A DNA stretch of 64,000 nt from NCBI GenBank assembly GCA_021771715.1, contig JAETOO010000015.1:1-64000 (forward strand), in the 5' to 3' direction. This document shows, in pieces, positions 1 through 8,820 of this stretch; positions within the stretch are counted from its first letter, which is position 1; every line of letters begins with the position of its first letter. The notes below the pieces were generated by a model. The model was given only the letters and a program-made list of their open reading frames with translations, was not told the origin of the DNA and did not search any database. The stretch is from Oscillospiraceae bacterium (GTDB lineage Bacteria; Bacillota; Clostridia; Lachnospirales; Lachnospiraceae). Made by a program: the position numbers and the translations under genes.

Positions 1-73
<73 letters not shown>

Positions 74-242
74 GTGTTTGATTGGTCAAGATAACTACTT
101 GGCTATCTATCCCTTTACTGTTTTTAAAGGTCAGTTCCTTAAAAAATAAAACTTGTTAAGAATTTTTCAAGATTGTTTCACTGTTCAGTTATCAAGGTTC
201 TTTATTGATCCAGGCTGTTTTCTTTACCGGAGCAACTCTGAT

Positions 243-271
243 ATAATATCACATGTCTCTCGGTTTGTCAA
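243..271 (-). promoter_or_regulatory. rRNA operon promoter, proximal
   Basis: On the minus strand: TTGACA (266-271), a 17-bp spacer, then TATTAT (243-248). A T-rich stretch on the plus strand just beyond the -35 gives an A-rich UP-like element upstream. It lies about 170 bp before the 16S 5' end, which leaves a normal leader length. Confidence 0.8.
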
Positions 272-369
272 CAACTTTTTTCAACTTTTTTCTTTCCTTC
301 ATCGCCGCTTCGCGGTGACGGCTGTCAGATTCGCACCTTTTAAGAAGGATTTCCTCAGCAGCGAGTCAT

Positions 370-398
370 ATATTACCACCCGTTTTCCGGTTTGTCAA
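370..398 (-). promoter_or_regulatory. rRNA operon promoter, distal
   Basis: On the minus strand: TTGACA (393-398), a 17-bp spacer, then TAATAT (370-375). The -35 and the A-tract upstream of it nearly repeat the proximal promoter 127 bp away, with about 29 of 33 positions identical between 261-293 and 388-420. Confidence 0.78.
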
Positions 399-454
399 CC
401 ACATTTTTCACTTTTTTTCTCACAAATACTGACCATTCACCTTACTTTTATCTT

Positions 455-1942
455 CTACCCAAGCAGCTCCCGCACCATCGCCTCGTCAAACACGACCTGC
501 GGCACGTGGTTGACCTCGATCCGGTACAGGGCGTTTGCGGCGATGTGCTCGGCGGCCTGCTCCAGGTCGCGGATGCCGGTCGTGTCGGCAAACCGGCTGA
601 TCACTGCATCCAGCGCCTCATCCGGGACGATGCACTCATCTGCGCGAAGCCCCATGCGGTCAAGAACCTTCGGGAGCGCGAACCGCGAGAAGATGATCTT
701 TTTCTCCTCGGCCGTGTAGTCCGGAATCTCGATCACCGCAAAGCGCGACATAAGAGGCGCACTGATCCGGCTCTTGTCGTTCGCAGTCGCGATCGGGTAG
801 ACGCCGACCGTCGGCACCATACATTCCATGTAGTTGTCCGTGAAGCCGAGGTTGTCCAGCAGCGTCAGCAGCACATCTGCCGGGTTGCCGCTGCCCTTCC
901 CGGAGGCCGCCTTGTCCAGCTCGTTGATGATGAAGACGAGATTCGACTCCCCGGCGGCGGAAAACGCTTCCATGATAATCCCCGGCTTCGCATTTGCGTA
1001 GACGCGCGAGCTGCCGGTCAGCTGCTCCGGGTCGTTGATCGAGCTCATGTCGAGCGTCGTCCACGGCAACTTCAGAATCCGGGCGACCGCGTAGGCGATC
1101 TGGGATTTCCCGGTGCCGGCCGGACCCACGAGCAGCAATCCGTACGCCGGGAGCGTGTGCGTGCGGTTGATCTGAATGATCGTCTCGATGATCCTCTGCT
1201 TCACGCGCTCCATCCCGTACAGCTCCTCGTCCAGGATCCGCCGCGCCTCCTCGGGGTCGATCGACTCAAAGTAGTTGTGCTTCCACTGGATATTCATCAT
1301 GATCGAGAGCGCGCGCTGCGCGTGGCGGCGCTCCTCCGGCGACACCTCGTTCGAGCGCGCCACGGCAAGGTTGCGCCTCGCCCAGAGCCGGATATTGTCC
1401 GGGAGCGTCCTGCCCGCGCACGTCATGAAGTCCGTGATGCTCTGCAGGCTCGTCAGCTTCATGTCGTCCCCGGCCTCCTCGCCGTCCTCGTCCTCCGCCT
1501 CCTCGCACGGCGCGCTGCTCGCGAACAGCCGCTCGATCATAAACTGCAGAAATCCGTCCTCGGCGGAGAGCTTCGTCCCGCCGCCGAACGCGGTCTCGCG
1601 GATGCGGTAGACCGCATAGCCATCCGCGCGGTTCGCCCCGGACAGCCGCACGTGGATGTGGTTCTCCCCCAGCCACCGCAGCAAACTCACAAACCGTGCG
1701 TCGATCTGCAGGATGTCCGCCTCATACACGCCGTCCTCCTCCTTGAACGCAAACGCGGTGCGCTTGATCGGGTTCACAAACACGCCGCAGGAATGGTGCG
1801 GCCACTCGCGCTTCCTGTTGTCGAGCAGGAGGATCGGCTTCTCGGGCGACGCCGACGCATCCTCCGACCGAAAGGTTGTATAAGTGCACTCCGGCGCCTT
1901 CTTAGGCTCCGCCGGAGCGCTGCCAAAATCAAATACCGGCAT
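455..1942 (-). CDS. Lon-like AAA+ ATPase without protease domain
   Basis: This 495-residue protein has an AAA+ module in its C-terminal half whose flow resembles the Lon ATPase: a YGMERVKQRI-type lead-in, Walker A GPAGTGKSQ, a sensor-1 region ATANDKS, and a GIRDLEQAAEHI sensor-2/lid helix. No LAN substrate domain is recognised at the N terminus, and the protein ends where the Lon protease domain would begin. The Walker B segment reads LVFIINELDKA, so the usual Asp before the catalytic Glu is Asn. The first ~180 residues are unrecognised. It probably acts as an ATP-driven remodeller or dedicated chaperone in the cytoplasm; the substrate is unknown. It has its own promoter and lies upstream of the rRNA operon on the same strand. 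Confidence 0.8.
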   Translation of the reverse strand: MPVFDFGSAPAEPKKAPECTYTTFRSEDASASPEKPILLLDNRKREWPHHSCGVFVNPIKRTAFAFKEEDGVYEADILQIDARFVSLLRWLGENHIHVRLSGANRADGYAVYRIRETAFGGGTKLSAEDGFLQFMIERLFASSAPCEEAEDEDGEEAGDDMKLTSLQSITDFMTCAGRTLPDNIRLWARRNLAVARSNEVSPEERRHAQRALSIMMNIQWKHNYFESIDPEEARRILDEELYGMERVKQRIIETIIQINRTHTLPAYGLLLVGPAGTGKSQIAYAVARILKLPWTTLDMSSINDPEQLTGSSRVYANAKPGIIMEAFSAAGESNLVFIINELDKAASGKGSGNPADVLLTLLDNLGFTDNYMECMVPTVGVYPIATANDKSRISAPLMSRFAVIEIPDYTAEEKKIIFSRFALPKVLDRMGLRADECIVPDEALDAVISRFADTTGIRDLEQAAEHIAANALYRIEVNHVPQVVFDEAMVRELLG

Positions 1943-2016
1943 AACTGTACTCCTTGTCCCTTCGCTGCCCGGTCCCCGGAACTCTCCCGCTCCCCGGCAG
2001 CTGCGATTTTCTACCT

Positions 2017-2044
2017 ATTATACAGATTTTCCGATCAATTTCAA
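2017..2044 (-). promoter_or_regulatory. Predicted promoter of the Lon-like AAA+ gene
   Basis: On the minus strand: TTGAAA (2039-2044), a 16-bp spacer, then TATAAT (2017-2022). This lies about 75 bp upstream of the AAA+ start codon and downstream of the Cache-MscS stop codon. Confidence 0.65.
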
Positions 2045-2104
2045 CCTCTCACCGTTCAGCCATGCAAAAAAATGGGAAACGGAGCGCAGACCTGCGCCCA
2101 GCCG

Positions 2105-5056
2105 TCAGGAATGGCTCGCCGAGTTGATTGTGATGCCGTGTCTGTCCAGAATCAGCTTCATCTCGCGCGTCATATCTCTCCCCAGCTTCGCCTTGTCCGC
2201 CTCGTTACACTCCGCCACCAGCCGGACATTCACATTGCTGCCGCTCAAAGAGTACACGCCGTTGTAGGACGGGCCTGCCAGAATTGCGGGCAGCTTTTTC
2301 CGGAGTCCCGGCAGCTCTTTTTCCAGGATCTCCTCGATCCGCTCCAGCGTGATCTCCGCCGTGATGCCGAGCCCCAGCTCGCAGTAGCAGTAGGAGTTGC
2401 GCTTCGTCATGTTGATGACGCCGCTCACGGCGCTGTTGCTGATGATCTTCACGTTCTCGCCGGCATCCATGATCTTCGTCGTGCGCACACCGATCTCCTG
2501 CACGGTTCCTCTCCAGTCCCCGACGGTCACGATATCGCCCACCTGAAACTCTCCCTCAAAGATGATGAACAGCCCCGCCAGAATATCCGAGACGAGCTCC
2601 TTCGCCCCAAGGCCGATGACCAGCGACAGGATTCCCGCAGAGGCCAGCAGCGTCTGCGTGTCCACGCCGAACAGCGCAAAGCAGTAGTACAGCATGGCAA
2701 TCACGAACAGGTACTTGATAAAATTGCGCAGCAGCTGGCAGATCGTCGCACCCTTCGCGTTCATGGCCCGCGAGAGCAGCTGCAGAATCTCCCGGAGGAT
2801 CAGGACCGCCACGCTGCCGACGCAGATAATCAGGATGCACCCGGTCAGCGCGAACACGTTCAGGCTGTGCTCCCAGTTGCCCTCGATGATGTGCAGGAAA
2901 ATCGAATTTCCGGTAAAGAACCGGTCCTTGAACACCACTGCGATGCAGATGGCCAGCGCCAGCACGGACAGCAGGCCCTCCAGTACCGAGAGCAGCTTCT
3001 GCTCCGGCGTCTTCTCCTTCCAGCGGATGCCGCTGTTCGACCACCTGCTGGCCGCCGCCTCCGACTTCTTCGTCGTGCCGTCCGGCATCATCACCTCCAC
3101 CATCGGCCCGCGCGCCGCCGTCTCCTCCTGCGCTTCCGTCAGAACGGCGCTGCCCTTTCCGCCGAAGGCCAGGAGCAAAAATACGAGAAGCAGGCAGCAG
3201 AAGCTCGCCGCCCCGCTGGCCAACGCGACCGGAAGCCTTGTCGCCATCAGCCGCTCCTTGGGCACTGCCACATAGATCAGGCTGCTGTCCGTCTCCAGGC
3301 TCGATGCAAAGTATTGTTTGTGATTTACGGTAAGGTAGTCACAGTACCCGTCGTGGAACTGCTTCTCCGTCATGCCGTACTCTACCGCGCTCCTCCCGTT
3401 GATCCGCTCATCCGGGAAGTACGCAAAATTCTGCGTCTCCTTGTCCACCGCGAAGGCAAAGCCGCCCGCGCTGGCCTTCACTCCCCCGAGAACCGCCGGG
3501 AGCGTCGTCGTCCCGAGCGCGCGCTCCAGCTTGTCCGGCACAACACTCATCTGCACGAATCCGTCCGCGTCCCCGTTCTCATCCCGCAGAAGCGCGCCTA
3601 TGTACTGGCGGTACGTCCCGGATATCTCATCCGGCTGTGCCTCCTGGATGTAGTACTCCAGGCCCTGCAGCAGACTGCCGAACGCGTAGGACTGGTCCTC
3701 CGGGTTGTCGCTGACGGTGAAATTCACGTAGGACGAATCCGACACGACCTCTCTTCCGTCCTTGTCAAAGATCAGCAGGAACTCGGCGCCCAGCACTTTG
3801 CTTAGACGAGCCAGCTCCTCCTTCGTCCAGAGCTGGTGGTTGCCGCTCAGGATGTCCGCGGCCACCTGGCACTTGTTCAGGTAGCGGCGGTTGTACTGCG
3901 CCGTGACCAGCCCGACCTCCTCGTCGTTCTGCTTCAGGACCTCCCCGATCTCCTGCACCTGCCGGTTGTTGCTCATCGACCGCAGGGAGAGCGAGAACAG
4001 CGTCTGCATGTAGAAGGACACCACGACGATCAGCAGCAGTCCCACACCCGAGAACGTCAGCAGCTTTCTGCCCACAGTCCTGTTGTACCAGAGCCCGCCA
4101 AGCACCCGCACCCGTCCACCGGAGTTGCTCTGCTCTCCTAAGATCAGCACGGAGTACACCACCACGGCGGTGATGACGGCAAAGAAGATGAACAGCACCA
4201 CGGCCACCGTGACGTTCCTCGACGAGGTCATCTCCTCCTCCGGCACCGCGCAGATCACGAACGCATCGTCCGCCGGAATGCTCTTGACGCCGCAGAAGAA
4301 CCGCTCCCCGTTGATGCTCATCCACGCGAAACGGTTGTCCGCCAAATCCTCCGCGCGAAGCCCCGCATCGAGGGAGTCAAGCCCCACAAGCTCCTCCTGC
4401 GGATGGTACAGGAACGTATAGTCCTGGTTCGACACGGCAAACGCGAAGCCCTTGAGACCCACGCTCACCTTGCTCAGGATGCTCTTCCAGGACGACGTGT
4501 TCGCCTGCAGCGTGTGCAGCTCCTCCGGGTCCTGCTCGATGACAGCCTCCCGCTCGCCGTCGATCTTCGCGCCGTAGTATCTGCGCACCGTGCCGTCGAT
4601 GATCACCTCGAACGCCTCCGAGGGCTCGCCCGTCTCGAACACCGTCCGAAGCTGGTTGTACCTCGGGTACATGAAGTTGGCCGCCGATTTCTTCGCCCTC
4701 GCGAGCTGCTTTCCCTCCCGGTCGATGATCAGAATATTGTCCACATTCATCCTGCCGGCCAGCTCTTTCAGCCTGGCGTCCTCCGCCTCGAACGTCTCGT
4801 CGTAGTTCGCCATGTAGGCCACGCTCGCCGCCTTGGACTGGTACACCTCGTCGTAGCTCTGCTCATTCTGCGCGGCCGCCTCGTCCGCGCTGTCGATGAG
4901 CGGCTGCATCTCGTCCAGCTTTTCCTGTGTATTTTCCTGCTGGTTGTCAACAGAAAGGCTTGTCTGCATCTCTACCAGAAAGTATCCGAATATCACAACA
5001 CAGATGATCTCCAGCAGAAAGGCCGCAATCGCTTTCCCTCTCAGTCTCTTCGCCAT
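2105..5056 (-). CDS. MscS-family channel with two extracytoplasmic Cache-like sensor domains
   Basis: The protein is 983 residues, far longer than a minimal MscS (~280). Order: TM helix (~8-25), a large extracytoplasmic Cache-like domain (~30-275), TM (~280-300), TM (~330-352), a second Cache-like domain (~355-625), TM (~628-650), a hydrophilic linker, more TM helices, and a canonical MscS pore/beta domain with LSLVIGLGAKELVSDILAG and VGDIVTVGDWRGTVQEIGVR. The two sensors resemble each other (both have GFAFAV and a following F/Y-rich strand), suggesting internal duplication. The start at 5056 is chosen because AAGGAG sits just upstream; an ATG at 5080 has no such site. It lies 14 bp behind the solute-binding protein gene, so the two are probably co-transcribed. 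I infer a ligand-gated rather than purely tension-gated channel. Confidence 0.85.
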   Translation of the reverse strand: MAKRLRGKAIAAFLLEIICVVIFGYFLVEMQTSLSVDNQQENTQEKLDEMQPLIDSADEAAAQNEQSYDEVYQSKAASVAYMANYDETFEAEDARLKELAGRMNVDNILIIDREGKQLARAKKSAANFMYPRYNQLRTVFETGEPSEAFEVIIDGTVRRYYGAKIDGEREAVIEQDPEELHTLQANTSSWKSILSKVSVGLKGFAFAVSNQDYTFLYHPQEELVGLDSLDAGLRAEDLADNRFAWMSINGERFFCGVKSIPADDAFVICAVPEEEMTSSRNVTVAVVLFIFFAVITAVVVYSVLILGEQSNSGGRVRVLGGLWYNRTVGRKLLTFSGVGLLLIVVVSFYMQTLFSLSLRSMSNNRQVQEIGEVLKQNDEEVGLVTAQYNRRYLNKCQVAADILSGNHQLWTKEELARLSKVLGAEFLLIFDKDGREVVSDSSYVNFTVSDNPEDQSYAFGSLLQGLEYYIQEAQPDEISGTYRQYIGALLRDENGDADGFVQMSVVPDKLERALGTTTLPAVLGGVKASAGGFAFAVDKETQNFAYFPDERINGRSAVEYGMTEKQFHDGYCDYLTVNHKQYFASSLETDSSLIYVAVPKERLMATRLPVALASGAASFCCLLLVFLLLAFGGKGSAVLTEAQEETAARGPMVEVMMPDGTTKKSEAAASRWSNSGIRWKEKTPEQKLLSVLEGLLSVLALAICIAVVFKDRFFTGNSIFLHIIEGNWEHSLNVFALTGCILIICVGSVAVLILREILQLLSRAMNAKGATICQLLRNFIKYLFVIAMLYYCFALFGVDTQTLLASAGILSLVIGLGAKELVSDILAGLFIIFEGEFQVGDIVTVGDWRGTVQEIGVRTTKIMDAGENVKIISNSAVSGVINMTKRNSYCYCELGLGITAEITLERIEEILEKELPGLRKKLPAILAGPSYNGVYSLSGSNVNVRLVAECNEADKAKLGRDMTREMKLILDRHGITINSASHS

Positions 5057-5070
5057 TTTCTCCTTCCTCC

Positions 5071-5829
5071 CTAGCTCCATTTTTCAATCAGGCCGTCAAT
5101 CGTCCCGTCCGAGAGCAGCTGCGAAATTGCCGTCCCCACAGCGCCGCTCAGCTCGGAGTCCTTCTGCGTCGCCACCGCATACTCCTCCTGTGCAATCTTC
5201 TCCTCGAGGATCTCTCTGTCATCCTCCATGTACGCCCGGGCGATACAGCCGTCCATACACACGGCATCCACGGTCCCCTCCTCGAGGGCGACCGACAGCT
5301 CACTGTAGGAATCCATCTTCACAAGGGAAGGCTCCAGCTCCTCCTCCGATCCGATCAATCCCTCCTCCGTCATCCGGATCGCGAGCTTCGGCGCGGTGTT
5401 GGCCCCGTCGAGCACGCCGATCCGTTTCCCGACCAGCTCGCGCATCTCGTGGATCAGAGAGGATTTCTCGACCATAATGCTGCTGTAATCCGTGTAGTAC
5501 GACTCCGAAAAATCAAAATTTTCCAGTCTCGTCTCACTCACGGAGTAGGCCGCGATCAGGCAGTCCACCTCGCCGTCCAGAAGCATCTGCTTCCGGTTGT
5601 CCGGCTGCACGGTGACGTACTCCACCGTGTCATACCCGATCGCGTCCGCCAGCCTGGCCGCCAGGTCAATTTCCATCCCGTAATACTTTCCGGTCTCCGG
5701 ATTCAGGTATCCGAAGTGCATGATGTCGTCCCGCACGCCCACCTTCAATGTCTTTGGCGCTGCCAGCGCATGGCCTGAAACTCCGGCCAGGGCCAGCGCG
5801 AGCGCTGCCGCCGCAATTCCCGCTCTCAT
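5071..5829 (-). CDS. Family 3 extracellular solute-binding protein without permease
   Basis: This is a 252-residue binding protein of the amino-acid/polar-compound type (SBP_bac_3). A signal peptide (MRAGIAAAALALALAGVSGHALA) is followed by TLKVGVRDD, a GKYYGMEIDLAARLADAIGY segment and the late GKRIGVLDGA hinge motif. There is no lipobox cysteine. Start 5829 is preferred because AGGAGG lies 9 bases before it; another ATG at 5850 is less well served. No permease or ATPase gene is nearby. The next gene is the Cache-MscS channel, so the protein may present ligand to that channel instead of feeding a transporter. A terminator-like leader precedes it. Confidence 0.85.
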   Translation of the reverse strand: MRAGIAAAALALALAGVSGHALAAPKTLKVGVRDDIMHFGYLNPETGKYYGMEIDLAARLADAIGYDTVEYVTVQPDNRKQMLLDGEVDCLIAAYSVSETRLENFDFSESYYTDYSSIMVEKSSLIHEMRELVGKRIGVLDGANTAPKLAIRMTEEGLIGSEEELEPSLVKMDSYSELSVALEEGTVDAVCMDGCIARAYMEDDREILEEKIAQEEYAVATQKDSELSGAVGTAISQLLSDGTIDGLIEKWS

Positions 5830-5857
5830 CTCATATCTCCTCCTTCGCATGTTCCCC

Positions 5858-5960
5858 TCTCGGGACAAAAAAACTGCCGGGTCAGAGAAGCCTGTCAGCT
5901 TCTCCGCCCGACAGCTCACACAGCTACCCGGGTGTCACGCCCGGTTCTTTGGCAAATGCC
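5858..5960 (-). ncRNA. Structured leader with terminator hairpin before the binding protein
   Basis: On the minus strand the 134-bp gap after the SH3 gene folds into hairpin CCGGG-N7-CCCGG, then a short AGCT-loop-AGCT stem, then a strong stem (CTGTCGGGCGGAGAAGC pairing with GCTTCTCTGACCCGGCAG) followed directly by seven Ts (5867-5873). The T-run ends about 25 bases before the ribosome binding site. The terminator 3' arm ACCCGG is also complementary to CCGGGT in the first hairpin, so alternative pairings are possible. It may be a plain terminator of the SH3 operon or a ligand-responsive attenuator. I do not recognise a known riboswitch class. Confidence 0.55.
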
Positions 5961-5963
5961 GTA

Positions 5964-7613
5964 CTAGATTTCCGTAATCTCGTACATATAGTCTCCGATG
6001 TAATCGACCAGGACGTACGCCCCCTCGTACAGACTGCCGTAGATGCTCACGTTGTCCTTCGCCGCGCTCAGAGTGATTCCGTTGTCCAGCGCCACCGTGA
6101 TCGCGGACATGCCGTATGCGATCACCGTGCCGTAGGACTCCATGTCCTGATATCCGCCGCTGTAGCTGTCCTCGTACCCCGCATTCCCGCTGTCGTAATC
6201 GTAGCTGTAATTGTGGTTGTTGTAATCGTCTACCTCCGTGGCAATGTAATTGCTGCCGTCGAAGCGGTAGGACACGCCGATCCAGTCGCCCAGCAGAATG
6301 CCGTCCACTGTGTTTTTGTACGCGTCTCCCGTGTAGAAATAGTAGCTGCTCCCGTTGCTCGTCACGAGAGACAGGCCGTTCGTCGCGGCATCCGTCACGT
6401 AGCCCTCCAGATAACCGCTGAACGTATTTTTCTTTGCCGCCGGGGCATCCCAGCTGAGGTAGTCCGCATACACGTAGGCTTTCTGCCCGCCATACTTCAC
6501 CTCGATCCAGTTGTTGTCCGTGTAGCCCGTGGTGGCCACGGCCTCGCCCGTCTCGAGCACACCCAGGATCCTGCCGTCCGTGGAGTACGCGTCGCGCACG
6601 TTCACCTGCCTCGTTGCATACATGTCGCCGCTCATGGCCTTGACGATGACCGGCTTCGCGGTGCTCACGTAATTCCCGCTGACGTAGGCCACCGCGCCGT
6701 TGTAGCTGATCTGAATCCAACCGTCCGGCGTGTAGCCGGTCTCCTGCATGGCCTCGCCCACCGGGATACCGCCCAGCACGGCGGAGGTCACGTTGTTCTG
6801 CGCACGCACATTCAAGTCCGCCGTCGCGTACAGCGTCTGGCTCTGCTTTGTGATGCTCACAGCCGGCTCGTTCTGCTCCTTCTCCTTGTAGGAGGAGAGA
6901 TCCGGGAAGGTCACGGAGATCGCCCCGGTGCGGTTAAAGACCGCCTGGGAGTTCAGGATACACAGCTGCGGCGTATCTCCGCTCTTTACTGTGTACGCCA
7001 TCTCGATCCTGCGCTCTGTGATGCTCCCGCTCTGATCGGCCTCCACCGTCCCCTGCAGGGAGATGATGTCGATCTTGTGCTCCTCCTGCGCGCCCTCCAG
7101 AAGCTTGTCCGCATATCCGCCCACGGTCTCCGAGGACGACGCAAAGGTGTACGTCACCGTGCCGTCCGCATGATGCTCCGCCTCCAGCATCGAGAGGTAC
7201 TCGGAGTCAAAATCCAGGTACACGTAGTAGTTCAGCAGCTCGGTCATGATCTCCTGGCTCATCGCGTACTTCCGGTCCGTCCCGGTCTGGTTGGAATAGA
7301 AATAGCCGTCTCTGAAATACTGCTGCTTCTCGCCCTCAGAAGTCTGAATGTCAATGGCAGCCTGCAGCTTCCCGTCAGAACGCATGCCGCTGGTCTGTAT
7401 CCGGATCGTCCGCTCCGCGCTCGCAGGCTGCCCCGCGATGCTGACGGTCCCCTTCACCGTCACGTCAAAGCCGTCCAGATTCTCCTCCATCCTCACAGCC
7501 TCATTGTACGCCTGGCTGACTGCATTGTCCGCCACGGCAGCCTGCGCGCCGGCGCCGACCGCCAGAGCGCACACCGCCGTGCAGACAAGTGCTGCTATCT
7601 TCTTTTTTCTCAT
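5964..7613 (-). CDS. Secreted protein with two SH3 domains
   Basis: The protein is 549 residues with an N-terminal signal peptide (MRKKKIAALVCTAVCALAVGAGAQA). Residues ~25-235 form an unrecognised domain resembling a secreted lipid/ligand-binding fold. Two bacterial SH3 (SH3_3) repeats follow, each with a VR/VRD(A)YS-type entry and a GWIQISYNGAVAYVSGNYV or NWIEVKYGGQKAYVYADYL strand pattern. A Tyr/Asp/Asn-rich tail region (DDYNNHNYSYDYDSGNAGY) and a C-terminal beta-rich segment end the protein. SH3_3 repeats usually bind peptidoglycan peptides, so it probably acts at the cell wall. It lies 44 bp behind another SH3 gene and is probably in one operon with it. Confidence 0.8.
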   Translation of the reverse strand: MRKKKIAALVCTAVCALAVGAGAQAAVADNAVSQAYNEAVRMEENLDGFDVTVKGTVSIAGQPASAERTIRIQTSGMRSDGKLQAAIDIQTSEGEKQQYFRDGYFYSNQTGTDRKYAMSQEIMTELLNYYVYLDFDSEYLSMLEAEHHADGTVTYTFASSSETVGGYADKLLEGAQEEHKIDIISLQGTVEADQSGSITERRIEMAYTVKSGDTPQLCILNSQAVFNRTGAISVTFPDLSSYKEKEQNEPAVSITKQSQTLYATADLNVRAQNNVTSAVLGGIPVGEAMQETGYTPDGWIQISYNGAVAYVSGNYVSTAKPVIVKAMSGDMYATRQVNVRDAYSTDGRILGVLETGEAVATTGYTDNNWIEVKYGGQKAYVYADYLSWDAPAAKKNTFSGYLEGYVTDAATNGLSLVTSNGSSYYFYTGDAYKNTVDGILLGDWIGVSYRFDGSNYIATEVDDYNNHNYSYDYDSGNAGYEDSYSGGYQDMESYGTVIAYGMSAITVALDNGITLSAAKDNVSIYGSLYEGAYVLVDYIGDYMYEITEI

Positions 7614-7657
7614 TCTCCTGATCCTCCATCTACTGTTTTTTTACTTCCCCTGCTCCC

Positions 7658-8710
7658 CTATTTCACTTTGATTTTACAGGTCAGCTTTTTCGTCCGGTTT
7701 CCCACCTTAATCGTGCACGTGATCTTCGCGGTCCCCTTCTTCTTCGCGGTGACGTAGCCGTTCTTGTTGACCGTCGCCACCTTTTTGTTACTCGTCTTCC
7801 AGGTGGCCTTCAGGCTCATTCCGGTGTTGCCGCGGATCAGGATGTGGTACTTTCCTTTCCGCTTGACCGTCTTGTTGGCCGCGCTCAGGCGCAGATTCGC
7901 CAGGGCGTCCTTCTTGTTCGTGTAGGACCGGTAGATGTAGCCGGTGCGCATGTTCCCGTTCACGTTCAGGGAGATCCGGTACCACGTCTTGGACTGTGCC
8001 AGGATATTCACCACGTCGCCGGAGTAGATGCACGTCATCACATCCGCCGCCGTGCTCGGGGAGCAGTGCACATTCAGAGCGGAGCAGTTGCTCTTCACCG
8101 CCGCGCTGTAGCCGTAGATCGTCGTAAACTTCTCCGGAGCCGTCGCAACCACCTTCGCGGTCACATTCACCCACGCGGAGGAGACGTAGCCCTCGATCTG
8201 GCTGCCGCCTCTGTAGTAGCGCACCTTCGTCCACCCGGTGTTCGTGTAGCCGACGGCGTCCACAACCTGTCCCCTGTACAGATCGTCAATGATGTTGCTG
8301 CTCAGCTTCACCGGATCCCTGTGTACGTTCAGCGCGCTTGCCAGGACCTTCGCCTGCATCGTCTGCGCATAGGAGTACACGTCCGGCACCGCATTGTACA
8401 CGGCAAACCAGCCGTCCTGGCCCAGCACCCAGCCGGTGTGGCCGCCGCAGGTCACCAGCATCCAGCCGGTCTGGTAGTTGACCTGATTTACATACAGGTG
8501 ATTACCTCTGCCCAGCGTCATGATGCGGTTCGCCGCCGACGCCTGCGGGGTCTGATGCATATTCACGCCGTCCGGCGCCGTCACGATCAGCATCTGCTCC
8601 GCCGTAAAGTCAGCGTAGGAAGCCGCCTTCGCAGCATCCGCCGGCACGCAGGTACAGAACATTGCGACAGCCAGCATGACGGCTGTCAGTTTCTTCAACA
8701 CAGTTCTCAT
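7658..8710 (-). CDS. Secreted protein with SH3-like repeats and a C-terminal Ig-like domain
   Basis: The protein is 350 residues from the ATG at 8710, chosen because AAGGGGGAAACTT precedes it and a signal peptide (KKLTAVMLAVAMFCTCVPADA) follows. Three SH3-like units follow (with GVNMHQTP, ALNVHRDP, ALNVHCSP entries and GWVLG, GYVSS, GYIYR closing strands). The C terminus is a bacterial Ig-like BIG_2 domain (TWKTSNKKVATVNKNGYVTA) that is very lysine-rich. It is probably a cell-wall-associated protein. Its promoter carries 21-bp-spaced repeats that match those upstream of the adjacent LytTR regulator gene, so it is a likely target of that system. Confidence 0.82.
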   Translation of the reverse strand: MRTVLKKLTAVMLAVAMFCTCVPADAAKAASYADFTAEQMLIVTAPDGVNMHQTPQASAANRIMTLGRGNHLYVNQVNYQTGWMLVTCGGHTGWVLGQDGWFAVYNAVPDVYSYAQTMQAKVLASALNVHRDPVKLSSNIIDDLYRGQVVDAVGYTNTGWTKVRYYRGGSQIEGYVSSAWVNVTAKVVATAPEKFTTIYGYSAAVKSNCSALNVHCSPSTAADVMTCIYSGDVVNILAQSKTWYRISLNVNGNMRTGYIYRSYTNKKDALANLRLSAANKTVKRKGKYHILIRGNTGMSLKATWKTSNKKVATVNKNGYVTAKKKGTAKITCTIKVGNRTKKLTCKIKVK

Positions 8711-8782
8711 AAGTTTCCCCCTTCTTTCTCCCGCAGTCTCCTTCCTGCCGCTGTTCGGCGCTGCGGTAATATTTACCATTTC

Positions 8783-8788
8783 ATTATA
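8783..8788 (-). promoter_or_regulatory. -10 box of the SH3 operon promoter
   Basis: TATAAT on the minus strand, about 75 bp before the start codon of the SH3/Ig-like gene. No good TTGACA lies 17 bp upstream, which fits a promoter that needs an activator. Confidence 0.6.
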
Positions 8789-8820
8789 GCAAACAAACAC
8801 CTGCATTTCCCCTCCCCGTT

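Noticed and set aside
455-1942. Full Lon protease
   Set aside because: The chain ends before the protease domain and no Ser/Lys dyad is present.
392-3805. A 1,137-codon open frame on the plus strand
   Set aside because: It is antisense to the AAA+ and MscS genes, is Arg/His/Leu-rich with no recognisable domain, and has no ribosome binding site. High GC at third positions of the real genes explains it. The same holds for other long antisense frames, such as 5748-7757 and 49055-52138.
5858-5960. c-di-GMP-I riboswitch
   Set aside because: The hairpins resemble a compact aptamer, but the GGCAAA..GACGCAAAGCC core is missing.
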